64,000 nucleotides of DNA, taken from contig NZ_ASWD01000002.1 of NCBI RefSeq assembly GCF_000407485.1, positions 434,001-498,000 of the forward strand, in the 5' to 3' direction. Below are positions 53,489-62,168 of the stretch, piece by piece. The position numbers and the translations under genes were made by a program. Origin of the DNA: Enterococcus pallens ATCC BAA-351. Its GTDB lineage: Bacteria > Bacillota > Bacilli > Lactobacillales > Enterococcaceae. Within the stretch, counting starts at the first letter, position 1, and every line of letters starts with the position of its first letter. The notes below the pieces were generated by a model. The model had not been told where the DNA came from and ran no database searches. It saw only the letters and a program-made list of their open reading frames with translations.

Positions 53489-54487
53489 CTAATTTCCTCC
53501 CTCAGTGTTTGTTTTTTTACATAAATGACAAGCCACAAAGTGATTGTCTTTTACTTCCATTAATTCCGGATTCTCTGTTTCACAAACCGGCATAGCATAG
53601 GGACAGCGTGTGTGAAACTTGCAGCCCTTCGGTGGGTTGGAAGGACTTGGCACATCGCCTTTTAATACCACACGGTCCTTCTTTTCCAAATCAATCGTCG
53701 GTGCCGCCGAAATTAATGCCTGCGTGTAAGGATGTAGCGTATCTTCATACAAGGCCTTTTTATCCGCCAGCTCCACAATATTTCCTAAATACATCACGGC
53801 GATTCGATCGCACATGTGATAAACAACCCCTAAATCATGGGAAATAAACAAGTAGGTCAGTTCCATCTTTTCCTGCAGCTCTTCCAGCAGGTTAATAACT
53901 TGCGCTTGAATGGATACATCCAAGGCCGATACCGGCTCATCACAAATGATAATCTCAGGATTCAGCGCTAACGCTCGGGCTATACCGATCCGCTGCTTTT
54001 GTCCTCCAGACATTTCATGGGGATAACGATGCTTGTATTCAGGTGCCAAGCCCACCATGGTTAAAAGCTCATCGATTCTTTGATCAATCGCTTGCTTGGA
54101 CATACTGTTTTTATGATGAATTTTAAAAGGTTCCGCCAAGATGGCCCCAATCCGATTTCGCGGATTCAGGCAAGCTGATGGATCTTGGAATACCAGCTGA
54201 ACCTTGGAGCCAAAAGCCACTTTTTCTTTGCGGCTTTTAAATTGGGTAACATCTTGTCCTTGAATGTAAATCGTGCCATCTGTGATTGGGAACAAGTTCA
54301 AAAGTGTCTTACCTAATGTACTTTTACCGCAACCACTTTCTCCTACCAATCCAAAGGTTTCACCCTTTTTAATCTGGAAAGAAATATCATCTACGGCTTT
54401 CAGGGTCCCTTTTTTCCCTTTGCTGTCCCGAATGTCAAAATATTTTTTTACGTTTTCTAATACTACAATTGATTCTTGTGCTTCCAT
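53489..54487 (-). CDS. oppF: Peptide ABC transporter ATPase (OppF type)
   Basis: This 332-residue ATPase has Walker A GESGCGKST, signature MSGGQKQRIGIARAL, Walker B IIICDEPVSALD and a switch histidine in LFISHDLG. The C-terminal oligopeptide-transporter extension has cysteines that may bind an iron-sulphur cluster (CKFHTRCPYAMPVC). The gene begins 2 bases after oppD and is followed 3 bases later by oppA, so the operon is tightly coupled. Confidence 0.95.
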   Translation of the reverse strand: MEAQESIVVLENVKKYFDIRDSKGKKGTLKAVDDISFQIKKGETFGLVGESGCGKSTLGKTLLNLFPITDGTIYIQGQDVTQFKSRKEKVAFGSKVQLVFQDPSACLNPRNRIGAILAEPFKIHHKNSMSKQAIDQRIDELLTMVGLAPEYKHRYPHEMSGGQKQRIGIARALALNPEIIICDEPVSALDVSIQAQVINLLEELQEKMELTYLFISHDLGVVYHMCDRIAVMYLGNIVELADKKALYEDTLHPYTQALISAAPTIDLEKKDRVVLKGDVPSPSNPPKGCKFHTRCPYAMPVCETENPELMEVKDNHFVACHLCKKTNTEGGN

Positions 54488-54489
54488 CG

Positions 54490-55482
54490 TTATGGGTTCA
54501 CCTCGACTTCCTCAGTTGAAGAATATTTAAAGCAGCGAACTTTACGTCCTTCGGCAGTTTCTGATAAAGCAGGTCGTTTCTCCTTGCAGATGTCCATGGC
54601 ATAGGGGCATCTAGGGTGGAAGCTGCAACCCTTAGGCATGTCATCTAAACGCGGAACAACGCCGTCAATGCTGTTCAACGGTTCCTTTTGATCCTTCATT
54701 TTAGGAATTGCGGCAATTAAGCCCTCCGTATAAGGATGCATCGGCGAATCAAGAATATCGCGGATACTGCCCTGCTCCACAACTTTTCCCGTGTACATTA
54801 CCACTACACGGTCACATACTTCGGAAACAACACCTAAATCATGAGTAATCATGATGATCCCCATTTTTAGTCTTTCCTTCAGTTCTTTCAACAGCTCTAA
54901 TATTTGTGCCTGGATCGTAACGTCTAAGGCGGTTGTTGGTTCGTCGGCGATTAAAAGCTGCGGATCACAGGCTAAAGCCATCGCAATCATAATCCGCTGC
55001 CGCATCCCGCCAGACATCTGATGAGGATACTCATTGAAGCGCTGCTCTGGTGCTGGAATACCTACCAGCTTCAGCAGATCAATCGCTTTGTTTTTCGCTT
55101 CTTCTTTGCTGATTTTCTCATGAATCAACATCGATTCCATGATTTGTTTGCCGCATTTATGGAGCGGATTCAAAGAAGTCATCGGTTCTTGGAAGATCAT
55201 AGCCAGCTGGTTCCCGCGATAATGCTGCTTCTCTTTTTCGGGCATATTAATCAAATCTTTGCCCTTAAAAAAGGCATGTCCCGTAACTGACGAAGTATCT
55301 TCATCCAACAGCCCCATGATGCTCAAAGAAGTAACACTCTTACCACTCCCACTTTCACCAACAATTCCTAAGGTTTCATTTGTATTTAATTGAAGGTCTA
55401 AATTATCGATTGCAGTAACTGTCCCATTATACGTTCGAAATTTTACAGTCAGGTGATCGACGCGTAACAATTCTTCATCCAT
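54490..55482 (-). CDS. oppD: Peptide ABC transporter ATPase (OppD type)
   Basis: This 330-residue ATPase has Walker [10 protein letters not shown], signature [15 protein letters not shown], Walker [13 protein letters not shown], and the C-terminal cysteine motif [14 protein letters not shown]. It works as a heterodimer with OppF. The start at 55482 is preferred over 55503, because the GGGGAG site lies between the two. It is the first gene of oppD-oppF-oppA-oppB-oppC, behind a consensus promoter with a cre box. Confidence 0.94.
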   Translation of the reverse strand: MDEELLRVDHLTVKFRTYNGTVTAIDNLDLQLNTNETLGIVGESGSGKSVTSLSIMGLLDEDTSSVTGHAFFKGKDLINMPEKEKQHYRGNQLAMIFQEPMTSLNPLHKCGKQIMESMLIHEKISKEEAKNKAIDLLKLVGIPAPEQRFNEYPHQMSGGMRQRIMIAMALACDPQLLIADEPTTALDVTIQAQILELLKELKERLKMGIIMITHDLGVVSEVCDRVVVMYTGKVVEQGSIRDILDSPMHPYTEGLIAAIPKMKDQKEPLNSIDGVVPRLDDMPKGCSFHPRCPYAMDICKEKRPALSETAEGRKVRCFKYSSTEEVEVNP

Positions 55483-55597
55483 AAAATAATTATCTCCCCA
55501 CACGATTCTTTCTTTAACAACCCATTAGAATATATATCATTTTCTAATCTTAGAGAAAAAACATTGTCAATATTTTCACATGTTGCTATATCTATTA

Positions 55598-55625
55598 ATT
55601 ATAACAGCACTGAAAACGTTGTCAA
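55598..55625 (-). promoter_or_regulatory. opp operon promoter with overlapping cre box
   Basis: On the minus strand a perfect -35 TTGACA (55620-55625) and a perfect -10 TATAAT (55598-55603) are separated by 16 bases. The sequence TGAAAACGTTGTCA (55611-55624) is one mismatch from the CcpA consensus and overlaps the -35 and spacer. Glucose repression of peptide uptake is therefore likely. The leader to oppD is about 110 bases. Confidence 0.78.
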
Positions 55626-55761
55626 GACAGCATCGCTAATGAATGCAGTCCTATAATATTCTTAGATAACATGCGATTTAACTCCTTTGAATACTTAGTT
55701 TACGATGAGAATTTTTATTCTTTTCCAATTTAAAAGCAATTTATTCTTTTGGGAAAAACTA

Positions 55762-55967
55762 TTAGGAGTTGCTGGTACCTCCTTCAAATAACAAAACTTG
55801 AAATTTATTGATAGAAACATTCTTCATTTGACAGCAGTAGAAATATTCTAAATGCTCATCATCACGAAGCTGCGTAAAAAACTCAACATTTGCCAACTGA
55901 AACGGTTCTAATGCTTCTTTGGCACAGTGTTGTCTCTTAACAGTAGATTCAACAAGTCTATTGACAT
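55762..55967 (-). pseudogene. Small frameshifted gene of unknown function
   Basis: An ATG at 55967 has a strong site AAGGGG at 8 bases, but its frame stops after 19 codons (55908-55910). The frame one base back stays open without an ATG from 55968 to a stop at 55762-55764. It has coding-like content (AKEALEPFQLANVEFFTQL, then DDEHLEYFYCC). Joining the two near 55910-55920 gives a protein of about 68 residues. The simplest reading is a one-base indel in a small gene. I do not recognise the product. It sits between the opp and MATE genes, and the -35 of a likely MATE promoter overlaps its start codon. Confidence 0.35.
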
Positions 55968-56019
55968 TTCACTTGCCCCTTGTTACTTTAATATTGGTTA
56001 GAATATGTGATCAGTTCCA

Positions 56020-56084
56020 GGCGTTTAGCGATTACCCCTAGTGTACAGCTTGTACACCTGCGTAATCGCTGAACGTCTTTTTTT
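56020..56084 (+). promoter_or_regulatory. Attenuator-like hairpin in the leader of the MATE gene
   Basis: Bases 56020-56077 fold into a near-continuous stem (GGCGTTTAGCGATTAC side with GTAATCGCTGAACGTC side, apex GTGTACA/TGTACAC). Seven T follow (56078-56084). It ends 43 bases before the MATE start and points in the same direction. A possible promoter, TTGACA (55961-55966) with TACTTT (55984-55989) at 17 bases, lies just upstream. It looks like a transcription terminator that must be bypassed. I cannot match it to a known riboswitch. Confidence 0.6.
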
Positions 56085-56126
56085 CTAAATTAATCAGAGG
56101 TTGAATTCAGAAGGGATGGGGTTTAG

Positions 56127-57461
56127 TTGGGAAAAGATATGACACAAGGCGGAATTATTAAAACATTGCTGCTTTTTACTATTCCCTTGGTATTGAGCGG
56201 CGTATTTCAGCAGCTGTTCAACTGGGTAGATGCCTTCATTGTTGGAAATGTCGAAGGTGAATACGCATTAGCCTCAATTGGTGCGACCTCAGCCGTTTAT
56301 AATCTGTGTATCACTGCAATCGTAGGATTTACCTCAGGAATCTCAATTCTGTCTGCGCAGCAGCAAGGGAGAAAGGAACTGGACAAAGCGAGAAATACAC
56401 TTATCTCCTTTGTCGTGATTTTAGGTGTATTTTTCTTGTTGGTGGCACTTCTGGGGATTTTTTTCACAACACCCATCATTGATCTGTTAGGTACCCCAGA
56501 GAAATTAATGGTGGTTGCGAGACAATATCTCAGAATCATGTTCATTGGGGTTCCATTTTTGGCTATTTATAATGTGTACGCAGCTATCTTACGGGGCTGC
56601 GGGGATAGCCGAGCTCCGTTTGTCGCAATTATCGTTTCATCACTGATCAATGTGGTATTAGATCTTCTATTTGTGGCTGTTTTGAAGAAAGGTGCAGAGG
56701 GAGCGGCTATTGCAACTGTGTTTGCTCAGTTTGTTATGACGGTGTTCATTGTTCTGTACACCGAGAGAAACTATTTTTATTTGAAATTTCGCTGGAATAG
56801 AAAATTCTTTCATCCTACAGCAATTACTCAAGGCTTTGGTTTTGGTTTACCGCCGACGATTCAAGCGAGTACTAGCTCAGTAGGCAACTTGATTCTTCAG
56901 CGGTTCATGAATGGCTTTGGCGAGCGAGCAATTGCCGCCTTTAGCACGGCTTATCGCATCGACTCTGTGATTCTTTTACCCATCGTGAATTTTGGATCAG
57001 GAATTGCAACCGTCGTGGCGCAAAATATTGGAGCAGGTAATCCTGAGCGAGCGAAAAAGGCCTTGAAAATCGGCCTGATTATGATGGCGATTATCTCAAT
57101 CGGTTTGACAGGACTGGTTCTTGTAACCGGAGAATATTTATTGACCACCTTTGGGCTTACCTCCCAATCAGTGGCGATTGGCAACTCCTTCTTTCAAGTT
57201 TTGGCAATTTTCTATATCGTCTTTGGTTTGGCAATGGCTATCAGAGGGTATTTAGAAGGAAGAGGCGACATGCTGTTTTCCAGTATTGCCGGGATTGCTG
57301 CACTGCTGGTTCGAATTGTTGTGTCTTATGGCTTTGTGGATCAGTTTGACAGTATGATCGTTGCCTATGCAGAAACTTTTTCATGGGTTGTACTGCTAGG
57401 AATATATCTTGCTCGTTATTGGCAAACCCAGCTAAAACGAGAATTGTTGACTAATGATTGA
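56127..57461 (+). CDS. MATE-family efflux transporter
   Basis: This 444-residue transporter has about twelve membrane segments in two similar halves, starting with GGIIKTLLLFTIPLVLSGVF and GGVF-type repeats (LFNWVDAFIVGN), as in DinF/NorM-like proteins. It should export drugs or metabolites in exchange for cations. The frame starts with TTG at 56127 behind AAGGGATGGGG. An ATG at 56139 is an alternative start. A hairpin with a T run in the leader suggests control by attenuation. The substrate is not predictable. Confidence 0.9.
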   Translation: MGKDMTQGGIIKTLLLFTIPLVLSGVFQQLFNWVDAFIVGNVEGEYALASIGATSAVYNLCITAIVGFTSGISILSAQQQGRKELDKARNTLISFVVILGVFFLLVALLGIFFTTPIIDLLGTPEKLMVVARQYLRIMFIGVPFLAIYNVYAAILRGCGDSRAPFVAIIVSSLINVVLDLLFVAVLKKGAEGAAIATVFAQFVMTVFIVLYTERNYFYLKFRWNRKFFHPTAITQGFGFGLPPTIQASTSSVGNLILQRFMNGFGERAIAAFSTAYRIDSVILLPIVNFGSGIATVVAQNIGAGNPERAKKALKIGLIMMAIISIGLTGLVLVTGEYLLTTFGLTSQSVAIGNSFFQVLAIFYIVFGLAMAIRGYLEGRGDMLFSSIAGIAALLVRIVVSYGFVDQFDSMIVAYAETFSWVVLLGIYLARYWQTQLKRELLTND

Positions 57462-57470
57462 AAGCAGCAG

Positions 57471-57516
57471 ATAAAAAACTCGACAAACACATTAGTCAGC
57501 TGTGTTTGTCGAGTTT
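57471..57516. terminator. Bidirectional terminator between the MATE gene and lacD
   Basis: A perfect 16-bp stem (57476-57491 with 57501-57516) with AAACTCGACAAACACA on one arm and a 9-base loop. On the minus strand it is followed by TTTTTTATC-type sequence, so it ends the lac operon. It can also serve the MATE gene. Confidence 0.9.
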
Positions 57517-57519
57517 AAG

Positions 57520-58491
57520 CTAATCAAGCTTTATCGGTGTGGCAGTTTCGTTAAGAACCTGATTTAACGCTTCAATGTTGCTTCGGCCTTGAGTTTGCAG
57601 CCATTCTTTGGCAGCCGCTGTTCCTTGGGTAATGTAGGGTTCTACCCCGTTTGCCCAGGTTGCTCTTCCACATAATACACCATTAAAGGTAGAGCCGGCT
57701 TCTTTGGCAAAATGCAAAGTTTCCTGGAACAATGCAGCACTGACACCTGCACTTAAAAAGATAAATGGCAGATTAGTTGCTTCGGCTTGTTCCTTGAAGA
57801 AGCCTGCTGCCTGCTCTTTTGTATAGACTGGTTCTTCCTCGCCATAGCCTGCTACAAAGTTCATGTTGACTGGCACTTCCACTTTCAATACATCAACCCC
57901 ATAGCGAGGGTCTGAAAATTCCTTCATCATTTCAATAACCTTATGCGGCTTTACCTTCGCATATTCTGGTGAACTACTGTCGGCATTATTGGCATCATAA
58001 GAAACCAGCTCTAGAAAGAAAGGCAGCTCTTCTGCTTCACATTCCGATCCGATTCGTTCCATATATACTTTCTTTTGTTGATTGATTGCTTCATCTTCAT
58101 CTACATCATAGTAAAGTAAAAATTTGCACGCATCGGCTCCAGCTTCCTTCAAGCGTTTAACTGACCATTCAGCGAGAATATCTGGTAAACGCCCTGGAGT
58201 TGTCGCATCGTAACCAGTCTTCTCATAGGCCAAAAGTAAACCAGCAGTATCTGCCCGTTCCTCAGCCGCTGGCAAGCCATATTCTGGATCTAGCAGAATA
58301 GAACTAGCGTAGGGTGTCAGCTCTTTTGAAACCAATTGCTTAAATTCAACAATTTCTTCATCGGTAGCCGCGCTGCCTTTGAACTTAGCAATCATTTTCT
58401 TCAAAGCGCCCCGTTGGTCAATCGCTAGTGCACCAATAATGTTTTGCTCGTTGCTTAATTGCTTTAAGTAATTTCTCTTTGCTTCCTTCAT
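57520..58491 (-). CDS. lacD: Tagatose-1,6-bisphosphate aldolase
   Basis: LacD splits tagatose 1,6-bisphosphate into dihydroxyacetone phosphate and glyceraldehyde 3-phosphate. This 323-residue protein is a class I (Schiff base) aldolase of the LacD type. It has the start [14 protein letters not shown], the [10 protein letters not shown] block and the [11 protein letters not shown] segment with the active lysine. It is the last gene of lacRABCD, 14 bases after lacC. Confidence 0.95.
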   Translation of the reverse strand: MKEAKRNYLKQLSNEQNIIGALAIDQRGALKKMIAKFKGSAATDEEIVEFKQLVSKELTPYASSILLDPEYGLPAAEERADTAGLLLAYEKTGYDATTPGRLPDILAEWSVKRLKEAGADACKFLLYYDVDEDEAINQQKKVYMERIGSECEAEELPFFLELVSYDANNADSSSPEYAKVKPHKVIEMMKEFSDPRYGVDVLKVEVPVNMNFVAGYGEEEPVYTKEQAAGFFKEQAEATNLPFIFLSAGVSAALFQETLHFAKEAGSTFNGVLCGRATWANGVEPYITQGTAAAKEWLQTQGRSNIEALNQVLNETATPIKLD

Positions 58492-58505
58492 TCTTTCCCT
58501 GCTTT

Positions 58506-59435
58506 CTAAAATGTAGTTACTTCAATCCGATCAAACAGCTGCTGATAATTGGTTAGATTAACTGATCCGGTAATCGCTTCTTGAGCGTTTAGCATGCCAA
58601 GTGTATTACCCATTTTCAGCAAAGCTGTTGCCTCTTTTCCCTCAACTATTGCGGCTGCGAAGCCAGCAACAGTCGCATCACCTGAGCCGACTGGATTCAC
58701 AATCTCAATCTTAGGAATCGTCACTCGATAAAAGTTGTTCTCATGCTTGGCGATGGCTCCTTGTGCTCCTAAGGAAACAACCACCCACTCAATCCCTGCA
58801 AATAAATCATTCGCTAAAGCTTCCTTGATACTTGCCAGGTCTTCGAGTGAAGTGCCCAGCAAATCTGATAGTTCCTCCCGATTTGGCTTTATCAAATAGG
58901 GCTTGTGTGAGCTAGTCAATACTTGGCGCAGCGCTTCACCTGAGCAGTCTAGTACAACTGGCTTATCAACGCTGTTGCAGCGTTTAATTACCTCTACATA
59001 AAAATCTGCTGGAACACCTTGAGGCAAGCTGCCGGAAATCGTTACTACATCAGTTACTTGAATTAACGCATCCAGCTGAGCTAAAAAGCGTTGAAGTTCT
59101 GCTGGTTGAATGGTTGGACCGTTTTCCAGAATTTCCGTTTGTTTTCCTTCATGTAAGATGGCAATACAGTTTCGCGTATTGCCAGAAATTGCAGTAAATT
59201 GATGAGCAATATCGGCTTTATCCAAGTCAGCCTTCATTCCTTCACCGATATAACCGCCTAATAAACCACTGGCAATCACGTCATGCTTCAGCTGTTTCAA
59301 AACACGCGTGACATTCAAGCCTTTGCCGCCAGCCGTTTTTCTTACATCGTTTACACGATTAACCGTATCTAGCTGAAATCTTTCCAACGGATAGGAGATA
59401 TCAATAGAAGGATTCATCGTAATCGTTACAATCAT
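58506..59435 (-). CDS. lacC: Tagatose-6-phosphate kinase
   Basis: This 309-residue PfkB-family sugar-phosphate kinase makes tagatose 1,6-bisphosphate. The glycine-rich N-terminal motif ([18 protein letters not shown]) and the C-terminal ATP/anion-hole signature ([13 protein letters not shown]) are present. The context between lacB and lacD supports LacC rather than 1-phosphofructokinase. Confidence 0.94.
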   Translation of the reverse strand: MIVTITMNPSIDISYPLERFQLDTVNRVNDVRKTAGGKGLNVTRVLKQLKHDVIASGLLGGYIGEGMKADLDKADIAHQFTAISGNTRNCIAILHEGKQTEILENGPTIQPAELQRFLAQLDALIQVTDVVTISGSLPQGVPADFYVEVIKRCNSVDKPVVLDCSGEALRQVLTSSHKPYLIKPNREELSDLLGTSLEDLASIKEALANDLFAGIEWVVVSLGAQGAIAKHENNFYRVTIPKIEIVNPVGSGDATVAGFAAAIVEGKEATALLKMGNTLGMLNAQEAITGSVNLTNYQQLFDRIEVTTF

Positions 59436-59447
59436 TCGTTCCGCTCC

Positions 59448-59963
59448 TTAGTCATGGTATTCGCCACGGTCCCATTTTTCGATGAATTCGTCAAAGAAAT
59501 TAGCCGCAAATTGTTCTTCTGACGCTTGTTCAATATGATCAATTTTAGCAATCCATTCTTTGTTGACTGGGGTTTCTTGATACTCTGCTTTAATGAAGGC
59601 TTCGATAATATCGCAAATTAGAAACTCGCCTGTTATTCGGGCTCCAAAGCCGATTACATTGGCGTTCAATTGTTCCTTCGCATAGATTGCAGTGGTCATA
59701 TCCCGAACCAACGCACCTCGAACACCAGGAACCTTATTGACAGCATTATTAATCCCTACTCCAGTTCCACACAGACAAATACCCAAATCAGCCTCGCCAT
59801 TTACTACCGCCTCGCCTACCTTCTTGCCATAAATAGGGTAATGGGTTCTAGTAAAATCATAGGTACCTACGTCTATTACCTCATACCCTTTTGATTTCAA
59901 AAAATCAGATACTGCGATTTTAGTGTCTGTTACAATATGATCGCATCCTAGTGCAATTTTCAT
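59448..59963 (-). CDS. lacB: Galactose-6-phosphate isomerase subunit LacB
   Basis: LacB with LacA converts galactose 6-phosphate to tagatose 6-phosphate. The 171-residue protein of the RpiB/LacAB family has the segments [23 protein letters not shown] and [18 protein letters not shown]. The start at 59963 is preferred over 59972, because GGATGG lies between them at the proper distance and LacB proteins begin MKIA-GCDHI. Position 15 bases downstream of lacA supports a heteromeric enzyme. Confidence 0.95.
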   Translation of the reverse strand: MKIALGCDHIVTDTKIAVSDFLKSKGYEVIDVGTYDFTRTHYPIYGKKVGEAVVNGEADLGICLCGTGVGINNAVNKVPGVRGALVRDMTTAIYAKEQLNANVIGFGARITGEFLICDIIEAFIKAEYQETPVNKEWIAKIDHIEQASEEQFAANFFDEFIEKWDRGEYHD

Positions 59964-59978
59964 GTTTTCCATCCTTTC

Positions 59979-60407
59979 TTAAGCCATTTTATTTAACATA
60001 TCCACTCGAACCTGATGACGTCCACCGTCGTAATCAGCAGATAAAAACTCACGAGTAATATTCATTGCCAGTTCTGGTCCCACGATTTTTGCTCCCAAGG
60101 TAATCATGCGAGAATTGTTATGCTCCCGAGTCATGTAAGCCGTTCGCTCATCGGATACCTCTGCTGCTACCATGCCTTTTACCTTTGTTGCAGTCATGAA
60201 GCTGCCCGCACCATAGCCATCAAAGGCAACCCCTAAGCTTTGGTCATTTGCCAAAAGATCTTGTGCCACTGCCAAAGTGGATTCCACAAAATCCTTTGCT
60301 GGTTGTTCACTTTTGTCTACTACCTCATGACCTTCCTTAATTAAGTTTTCCTTGATATACTCCTTTAATTTCATGCCATCTTGATCTGAACCTAGTACTA
60401 CACGCAT
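59979..60407 (-). CDS. lacA: Galactose-6-phosphate isomerase subunit LacA
   Basis: This 142-residue partner of LacB has the family start [17 protein letters not shown] and the block [29 protein letters not shown] in place of the LacB CGTG loop. The catalytic cysteine position is carried by LacB. A GGAGG site precedes the ATG. It is the first enzyme gene after lacR. Confidence 0.95.
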   Translation of the reverse strand: MRVVLGSDQDGMKLKEYIKENLIKEGHEVVDKSEQPAKDFVESTLAVAQDLLANDQSLGVAFDGYGAGSFMTATKVKGMVAAEVSDERTAYMTREHNNSRMITLGAKIVGPELAMNITREFLSADYDGGRHQVRVDMLNKMA

Positions 60408-60427
60408 GTTTTTTCCTCCTTTTTCAA

Positions 60428-61198
60428 CTAATTAATAATAGTAGTAAATTGTTGGTAATTTCTTTTTACACCAGCAGGTAAGGTGAAGTCTGTAAATAAT
60501 GCATCCACCTGTCGCAGGTCATAAAAATTGTAAAAATCACTGCGGTCAAACTTGTTGGCATCAGCCACTAAATATTTTTTACGGGCGTTGTCTAACACAA
60601 TCCGCTGCAGTGTTCCTTCTTCAATACTAAAATTGGACACCATATGCTGTTGCAGACCATTAGCACCAATAAACGCTTTTTTGATGCCGATTTTTTGGAC
60701 TACCTCATGAGCCATTGTGCCGATGAACGCTCCTGTTTTATCACGATACAGTCCGCCAATTAAATATAATTCAAAGGTGTGTTGTTCCTTTAGTAGTTGG
60801 AAAACTGGAAGACTATTGGTTACCACTCTGATTTTTTTGTTGGTCAAGTGTTGCGTCATTAATTCAATGGTTGTTCCTGATCCGAGGAAAATAGTGTCCT
60901 CCTCATCTATACATTCAGCAGCCTTCTTGGCAATGTACTGTTTTTCTTTTGTATGCAGACGCATCTTTTCTAAGTGAGATAATTCTTTGCGGTCCCTTTG
61001 CCCCTCCTCTTTTTCATAATCTGCACTTTGTGCCCCTCCACGAATACGTACAATTTTTCGCTGTTCAGCCAATTCATCCAAGTCTCTTCTGATAGTCATA
61101 TCAGAAACCCGCAACTCCTTACGGATAAAACTAACGGACACTAAACCATGATAGTTACACATTTCTACAATTGAACGATGGCGTTCACTCTTCAACAT
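60428..61198 (-). CDS. lacR: DeoR-family repressor of the lac/gat genes
   Basis: This 256-residue DeoR repressor has an N-terminal helix-turn-helix ([27 protein letters not shown]) and a DeoR C-terminal sugar-phosphate domain ([16 protein letters not shown]). It heads the lacABCD operon and is divergent from gatABC, so one regulator can control both sides. Tagatose 6-phosphate is the known inducer of LacR in lactic acid bacteria. AAACAAACA repeats near both start codons are candidate operators. Confidence 0.93.
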   Translation of the reverse strand: MLKSERHRSIVEMCNYHGLVSVSFIRKELRVSDMTIRRDLDELAEQRKIVRIRGGAQSADYEKEEGQRDRKELSHLEKMRLHTKEKQYIAKKAAECIDEEDTIFLGSGTTIELMTQHLTNKKIRVVTNSLPVFQLLKEQHTFELYLIGGLYRDKTGAFIGTMAHEVVQKIGIKKAFIGANGLQQHMVSNFSIEEGTLQRIVLDNARKKYLVADANKFDRSDFYNFYDLRQVDALFTDFTLPAGVKRNYQQFTTIIN

Positions 61199-61229
61199 AT
61201 AGCCTTACCTCCACCACCATAATAAAACA

Positions 61230-61337
61230 CAAACAAACATTTTTCAACCAATTTTGTTTAAAAAAGTTTCTTTTTAGGTTGACACAGTATTTGGAAGCGT
61301 TTATACTCATAGTGTAATCAACAAAAACAAACAAAGG
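61230..61337 (+). promoter_or_regulatory. gatA promoter with cre-like box and AAACAAACA repeats
   Basis: The gatABC promoter has a perfect -35 TTGACA (61278-61283), a 17-base spacer and -10 TATACT (61301-61306). TTGGAAGCGTTTATAC (61290-61305) is a cre-like box covering the -10. CAAACAAACA (61230-61239) and AAACAAACAAAGG (61325-61337) flank the promoter and resemble DeoR-type operator repeats, so LacR could bridge the region. Confidence 0.75.
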
Positions 61338-61348
61338 AGGACAATTAC

Positions 61349-61834
61349 ATGACGACGCTTTTTAAGCGGGAGACAGTCTATGTGTCTGAAAAGAACTCAC
61401 CAGAGGATGTTTTCGAAGAGGTTTACTTGGACCTGCTGAAGCAAGGACTCGTGACGGTAGATTTTTTAGCCAGTCTCTTAGAAAGGGAACATAACTATCC
61501 AACTGGTCTTGATCTCACTCCAATAGATCGTCAGTTGCCGAACATCGCTATTCCTCATACAGAAAGCGAATATGTTCGTACAACCAGAGTTATTCCAATT
61601 AAGCTTAAGACACCGCTTATTTTTCACAACATGATTGCACCGGATGATCAGTTGACTGTTTGTTTCTTATTTATGATCTTGAATGAGAATGGTGTAGAAC
61701 AAGCTGGAGTTTTGGCGGACATTATGGATTTTATTAACCGAACCGAAAAGCAAGCATTGTTATCGTTTTTTTCTTCGGAAAACCCTGAAGAAATTTATCA
61801 GTTTTTAGAAAACAATTTTAAAGGAGAGAAATAA
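61349..61834 (+). CDS. gatA: PTS component IIA, galactitol/galactose type
   Basis: This 161-residue IIA protein of the fructose/mannitol superfamily has phospho-histidine H70 in NIAIPHTES. It takes phosphate from HPr and passes it to the IIB protein encoded one base downstream. First gene of gatABC with an AAAGGAGG site, divergent from lacR. In Streptococcus pneumoniae a gatABC system takes up galactose; the tagatose pathway beside it supports the same here. Confidence 0.92.
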   Translation: MTTLFKRETVYVSEKNSPEDVFEEVYLDLLKQGLVTVDFLASLLEREHNYPTGLDLTPIDRQLPNIAIPHTESEYVRTTRVIPIKLKTPLIFHNMIAPDDQLTVCFLFMILNENGVEQAGVLADIMDFINRTEKQALLSFFSSENPEEIYQFLENNFKGEK

Positions 61835-61835
61835 A

Positions 61836-62135
61836 ATGATTAAAATTTTAGCAGCATGTGGAGCTGGAGTAAACTCAAGCCATCAAATCAAAAGTGCATT
61901 GGAAAATGAATTGGCAAACCGTGGGTATCAAGTTACTTGTGATGCAGTCATGATTAAGGATATTAATGAAGAAATGCTTTCTCATTACGATATTTTCGCC
62001 CAGATTGCCAATACAGACTTAGGCTTCGATATAAATATTCCGGTAGTAGATGCTGGGGCAATCCTTTATCGTATTCCGGCTATGGCAGAGCCAGTTTACC
62101 AAAATATGGAAGCTGCGATTCAGTCAATCAAATAA
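61836..62135 (+). CDS. gatB: PTS component IIB, galactitol/galactose type
   Basis: This 99-residue IIB protein has phospho-cysteine C8 in AACGAGVNSSHQ at the N-terminus. It phosphorylates the sugar carried by the GatC protein. It starts one base after the gatA stop, so translation is coupled. Confidence 0.93.
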   Translation: MIKILAACGAGVNSSHQIKSALENELANRGYQVTCDAVMIKDINEEMLSHYDIFAQIANTDLGFDINIPVVDAGAILYRIPAMAEPVYQNMEAAIQSIK

Positions 62136-62168
62136 TAATCGGACATTCCATATAGGAGGAAGCCTTAA

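Noticed and set aside
55905-55925. Programmed -1 frameshift as the explanation of the broken small gene
   Set aside because: The sequence at the overlap (GCCAAAGAAG) is not a good X-XXY-YYZ slippery site and no clear downstream structure was seen. A plain indel is simpler.
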